Below are positions 4,932 through 7,846 of a stretch of DNA of 7,846 nucleotides, in pieces. This DNA comes from Leptolinea sp. GTDB taxonomy: Bacteria > Chloroflexota > Anaerolineae > Anaerolineales > Anaerolineaceae. Below the pieces are notes generated by a model that worked only from the letters and a program-made list of their open reading frames with translations, was not told the DNA's origin and ran no database searches. Within the stretch, counting starts at the first letter, position 1. Each line of letters opens with the position of its first letter. Location of the stretch: assembly GCA_022837205.1 (NCBI GenBank), contig JALHEL010000070.1, positions 1 to 7,846 on the forward strand, given 5' to 3'. The position numbers were made by a program, and so were the translations under genes.

Positions 4932-5897
4932 ATGACACGTGTCATGTTTAATAGGATGGTTACCGATGAACAGAAAAGTCGTTTAACAAAAGATTTTCCG
5001 GAAGTTGATTTTGTCTTTACCGATTCTGTCGCCGATCCGAAGTTATTGGCTTCGGAAGGTGCCAAAAGTGATGTTTTGGTCGGAGTGGAGTCCCCCGATT
5101 TATTGAATGCTATTTTATCGGTTCCCAATCAAGTCCGGTGGCTGCATTCTTGGTTTGCGGGAGTCAATCATTTGCCGCTGGATCTTTTGGAAGAGCATCA
5201 TGTTTGGTTAACCCGAGCGGGTGGTGTGGCGGTGAATCCGATTGTGGAAACAACCATTTGCCTGATGATTATGCTGACTCGAAATTTTCGTAAGTATGGG
5301 AAGCAACAGGATGCTCACCAATGGATTCAATTGGAATGGCCGGATGAGGTTCACGGAAAGACAATCGGAATTCTGGGCATGGGAATCATCGGTAAAGGTA
5401 TCGCGAAAATGGCAAAGGCTTTCGATATGGAAGTTTGGGGTTTGCAACAGTTTCCGCAGCCGAATGAATATACCGATCATATTGTCGGGAATGACGAATT
5501 GGACAAGCTGCTGAATGCGGCGGATTATGTTGTTAATATTTTGCCCCTCACGGCTGCGACGAAATATCTGATGAATGAAGAACGCTTTAATCAAATGAAG
5601 AAAGGTGCCTATTATTTGAACGTCGGGAGGGGAGCTACGACGGATACCCAAGCTTTGATCGAAGCACTGCAAAGCGGAAAAATCAAAGGAGCCGGACTGG
5701 ATGTAATCGATGTGGAGCCGCTACCCCCCGATAGTCCGCTTTGGGATATGGATCAGGTAATTATTTTGGCTCATCAAGCAGGTTTTACGACGCAATACGA
5801 TGAACGAACGCTGCAACTTTTTGAAAGAAACCTGAGAAATTATCTCGAAAAAGGAAAGCCGAATGAAAATCTGGTCAATCTGGAAGCGGGATATTAA
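4932..5897 (+). CDS. D-2-hydroxyacid dehydrogenase family protein
   Basis: The 321-residue protein is a full-length member of the NAD(P)-dependent D-isomer 2-hydroxyacid dehydrogenases. The substrate domain carries WLHSWFAGVNHLP (70-82). The nucleotide domain begins at IGILGMGIIG (145-154), a GxGxxG dinucleotide fold. The catalytic triad is present: R233 in NVGRG, E262 in DVIDVEPLP and H281 in LAHQAG. The end of the second beta strand reads VWGLQQ (168-173) instead of carrying the aspartate expected for strict NAD use, so NADP use or relaxed specificity is possible. It interconverts a 2-oxoacid and a D-2-hydroxyacid in the cytosol; the substrate (glyoxylate, pyruvate, phenylpyruvate or another acid) is not predictable. 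AGGAGGG (4921-4927) lies just before the ATG. A terminator follows at 5924-5963 and a likely promoter precedes the gene, so it may be a single-gene unit. Confidence 0.93.
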   Translation: MTRVMFNRMVTDEQKSRLTKDFPEVDFVFTDSVADPKLLASEGAKSDVLVGVESPDLLNAILSVPNQVRWLHSWFAGVNHLPLDLLEEHHVWLTRAGGVAVNPIVETTICLMIMLTRNFRKYGKQQDAHQWIQLEWPDEVHGKTIGILGMGIIGKGIAKMAKAFDMEVWGLQQFPQPNEYTDHIVGNDELDKLLNAADYVVNILPLTAATKYLMNEERFNQMKKGAYYLNVGRGATTDTQALIEALQSGKIKGAGLDVIDVEPLPPDSPLWDMDQVIILAHQAGFTTQYDERTLQLFERNLRNYLEKGKPNENLVNLEAGY

Positions 5898-5923
5898 CCG
5901 GCGAGCAATTTCATAACAAAAAC

Positions 5924-5963
5924 CATTTCATCCGTTCAACCTGATCGACGAACGGATGAAATG
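5924..5963. terminator. Terminator hairpin after the dehydrogenase gene, possibly bidirectional
   Basis: CATTTCATCCGTTC (5924-5937) and GAACGGATGAAATG (5950-5963) form a perfect 14-bp stem with a 12-base loop, 26 bases past the stop at 5897. On + the T-run (CTTTTT) comes only about nine bases after the stem. On - GGTTTTTG follows almost at once, which is the more canonical orientation. It likely ends the dehydrogenase transcript and may also stop antisense transcription. Confidence 0.65.
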
Positions 5964-6075
5964 ATCAAAGACTTTTTCATGCGACTGAGGTGTGCTTAAA
6001 CGAGAAAAATGAAAGAGTCAAATCGTTTCAATGTTTTTAGCTGATCGGATTGATCCGAACTTGGCGAAAAAAGCG
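5964..6075 (+). other. Structured segment between two terminators: possible leader or small RNA
   Basis: This stretch lies between the dehydrogenase terminator and a second terminator at 6076-6122 just ahead of the GH13 gene. AAACGA (5998-6003) can pair with TCGTTT (6023-6028), and TCGGATTGATCCGA (6045-6058) is a near-perfect inverted repeat. I find no convincing promoter. A transcript starting here would end before the GH13 gene unless the terminator is read through, so a regulated leader or an independent small RNA is possible. Confidence 0.3.
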
Positions 6076-6122
6076 AAAGATCCCGGTAAAAGATATATCG
6101 ATTATCTTTCGGGATCTTTTTT
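6076..6122 (+). terminator. Strong terminator or attenuator upstream of the GH13 gene
   Basis: AAAGATCCCG (6076-6085) pairs with CGGGATCTTT (6110-6119). An inner stem, AAAGATA (6089-6095) with TATCTTT (6103-6109), stacks on it with a three-base bulge (6086-6088) and a seven-base loop. The T-run continues to 6122. This is a textbook rho-independent terminator for rightward transcription. It ends only 51 bases before the GH13 start codon, so it either backs up the terminator at 5924-5963 or works as an attenuator in the GH13 leader. Confidence 0.75.
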
Positions 6123-6161
6123 ACGGATTCAAAAAATTAACCGGCAAAAAAATTGCGAATG

Positions 6162-6166
6162 AAGGA
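6162..6166 (+). promoter_or_regulatory. Ribosome binding site supporting a GTG start for the GH13 gene
   Basis: AAGGA lies seven bases before GTG at 6174. An in-frame TAA (6171-6173) directly precedes the GTG, so no earlier start is possible. The next in-frame ATG (6207) has no ribosome binding site. Confidence 0.65.
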
Positions 6167-6173
6167 TGATTAA

Positions 6174-7846
6174 GTGACTGAGAAATCAAAAGATGTTTAT
6201 CTTGGAATGGGTGCGATTGTTCATGAAGGAGGCGTGGCTTTTCGGGTCTGGGCTCCCCATGCCGATGCTGTTTTTGTAAAAGGAACTTTTAATAATTGGT
6301 CCGAATCCGCTGATCCGATGAAGGCGGAAGAGCATGGGACTTGGTATACGGATATCCCACATGCCAAAGTGGGGGATGAATATAAATTCGTCCTAATCAG
6401 CGGAAATCAAAAATTGGAACGAATGGATCCCTATGCGCGTCAGGTGACAAATTCCGCCGGAAATTGTGTCATTTATGATCCCAAGGCTTTTGATTGGGAA
6501 GGGGATCGTTTTGAACTTCCTCCTTTTAATGAACTGGTCATTTATGAAATGCATATCGGATCCTTTTTCGCCGATTCCGATAAAAAGCCCGGTGATTTTG
6601 ATTCGGCAGCGGAAAAGATGGACCATTTAAAGCGGTTAGGGGTGAATGCCATTCAAGTCATGCCGGTTGCCGAATTTGCCGGAGATTACTCTTGGGGATA
6701 CAATCCTGCGAATATTTTCGCCGTAGAAAGTGCTTATGGAGGTCCGGACGGGTTTAAAAAGTTTATTCGTGAAGCGCATCAACGCGGATTCGCAGTGATT
6801 CAGGATGTGGTTTATAACCATTTCGGACCCGGAGATTTATCTCTTTGGCAATTTGACGGGTGGCAGGAAAACGGCAAAGGCGGAATCTATTTTTACAACG
6901 ATGACCGTTCCGAAACGCCCTGGGGAAGTACACGGCCGGATTATGGCAAAGGAGAAGTTCGCAGCTATATCTTGGATAATGTTCAAATGTGGTTGGAAGA
7001 GTATCACGTCGACGGTTTACGCTTTGACAGTACACTTTATATTCGCACGATTGACGGTTCAGAAGGAAACGATTTGCCGGACGGTTGGTCTTTACTGCAA
7101 GCCATTAACGAAAAAATCCGGGCATATTCCACCCATGTTATTTCCATCGCCGAGGATTTACGAAGCAACGAATGGATCACCAAAGAAATCAGTGAAAACG
7201 GAGCCGGTTTTCATGCCCAATGGGACGCTAATTTTGTTCATCCGGTTCGCGACGCGGTGACGGTGGCGGATGATTCCGCCCGTTCAATGGATGTGATCCG
7301 AAATGCGGTTCAGTTCAAATATGAAAACGATGCGTTTCGGCGGGTGATTTACAGTGAATCCCATGATGAAGTAGCGAACGGAAAAGCACGGGTTCCGCAG
7401 GAAATTAATCCGGACGATCCGACCGGTGTGTTTGCACAAAAACGTTCCACGCTTGCTGCCGGTTTGGTTTTTACCGCTCCGGGTATTCCTATGTTGTTTC
7501 AAGGACAGGAATTTCTTGAAGGGGATTATTTTCGGGATGATGTGCCATTGGATTGGGATTTAAACACAGAATTCAGCGGGATCGTTCGCCTTTATCGCGA
7601 TTTAATACGGTTACGATCGAATCAAAAAAATCAAACTCGGGGTTTGTGCGGACAATTTTTAAATGTCTTCCATGTAAACGAGGAGGAAAAGGTACTGGCA
7701 TTTCAGCGTTGGGATCAACACGGTACGGGTGATGATGTAATAGCGGTCTTCAATTTCGGAAATGCGGGCAAAACCGATTATGTGATCGGACTGCCGACAA
7801 AAGGGATTTGGAAGTTGCGTTTAAACAGTGACGCAAAAATATACAG
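6174..7846 (+). CDS. GH13 alpha-glucan enzyme with N-terminal CBM48, GlgB/TreZ-like (3' truncated)
   Basis: An open frame of 557 codons runs off the window from a GTG start. Residues about 15-105 form a CBM48/E-set domain (FRVWAPHAD 23-31, GTFNNW 37-42). The catalytic GH13 barrel follows: YEMHIGSF, WGYNPANIF, region I DVVYNH (211-216), region II GLRFDST with nucleophile D285, region III SIAEDL with acid/base E327, and region IV SESHDE with D398. MLFQGQEF (440-447) resembles the GlgB barrel end. About 500-557 is the start of the C-terminal beta domain, so only a short piece is probably missing. It acts on alpha-1,4-glucans in the cytosol, as a branching enzyme, a trehalohydrolase-like or another amylase-type enzyme; these cannot be separated here. 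It is preceded by a terminator and shows no functional link to the redox genes. Confidence 0.88.
   Translation, partial: MTEKSKDVYLGMGAIVHEGGVAFRVWAPHADAVFVKGTFNNWSESADPMKAEEHGTWYTDIPHAKVGDEYKFVLISGNQKLERMDPYARQVTNSAGNCVIYDPKAFDWEGDRFELPPFNELVIYEMHIGSFFADSDKKPGDFDSAAEKMDHLKRLGVNAIQVMPVAEFAGDYSWGYNPANIFAVESAYGGPDGFKKFIREAHQRGFAVIQDVVYNHFGPGDLSLWQFDGWQENGKGGIYFYNDDRSETPWGSTRPDYGKGEVRSYILDNVQMWLEEYHVDGLRFDSTLYIRTIDGSEGNDLPDGWSLLQAINEKIRAYSTHVISIAEDLRSNEWITKEISENGAGFHAQWDANFVHPVRDAVTVADDSARSMDVIRNAVQFKYENDAFRRVIYSESHDEVANGKARVPQEINPDDPTGVFAQKRSTLAAGLVFTAPGIPMLFQGQEFLEGDYFRDDVPLDWDLNTEFSGIVRLYRDLIRLRSNQKNQTRGLCGQFLNVFHVNEEEKVLAFQRWDQHGTGDDVIAVFNFGNAGKTDYVIGLPTKGIWKLRLNSDAKIY

Noticed and set aside
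6031..6162. 43-codon + strand ORF starting MFLADRIDPNLAKKAKDPGK
   Set aside because: It runs straight through the terminator hairpin at 6076-6122, has no good ribosome binding site, and its most protein-like part is formed by the hairpin arms. Not called as a gene, though a homology search could reopen it.
6805..7260. 151-codon + strand ORF inside the GH13 gene
   Set aside because: It is a different frame of the catalytic barrel region; all GH13 motifs lie in the frame beginning at 6174.
1..7846. CRISPR arrays, tRNA genes, tandem repeats or phage defence genes
   Set aside because: I found no regularly spaced repeats, no tRNA-like cloverleaf and no nuclease, helicase or toxin-antitoxin motifs in any frame I read.

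Overview
The window holds eight protein genes from what looks like a low-to-mid GC bacterium. Purine-rich GGAGG/AAGGA ribosome binding sites, AT-rich intergenic DNA, compact hairpin terminators and a clostridial-type rubredoxin suggest an anaerobic or facultative member of the Bacillota. That assignment is inference; nothing in the window fixes the taxon. I see no tRNA, rRNA, CRISPR array, transposase or phage gene.

Layout. 1-90 (+) is the 3' end of a VIT1/CCC1-type metal transporter gene, followed by a terminator hairpin at 228-262. Three genes then read leftwards: a rubredoxin (2752-2913, too short for most ORF callers), a FAD-dependent oxidoreductase of the fumarate reductase / 3-ketosteroid dehydrogenase type (892-2526), and a four-helix membrane protein with cytochrome-b-like histidine pairs (265-711). 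A 470-base divergent spacer (2914-3383) follows, with a rubredoxin promoter and traces of possible decayed or very small ORFs. Rightwards come a cytosolic DsbA/FrnE-like thiol oxidoreductase (3384-4007; I prefer this start to the longer ORF) and, 32 bases on, a class III extradiol (LigB/DODA type) dioxygenase (4040-4834). Next is a D-2-hydroxyacid dehydrogenase (4932-5897) with its own candidate promoter. After two terminator hairpins comes a GH13 alpha-glucan enzyme with an N-terminal CBM48 domain (6174 to the window end, truncated, GTG start).

How the genes may work together. Most of the central genes are redox enzymes. Rubredoxin and the flavoprotein lie in the same orientation and could share electrons, with the b-type membrane protein as a link to the quinone pool; this is inference from proximity. 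The DsbA/FrnE-like and dioxygenase genes look like one operon. FrnE relatives and DODA enzymes are both linked to aromatic or quinone chemistry, so the locus may handle an aromatic or cyclic enone substrate. The GH13 gene and the transporter tail look like unrelated neighbours. No established named system is recognisable. The least explained parts are the leader or small-RNA-like segment 5964-6122, the divergent spacer and the small membrane cytochrome candidate.
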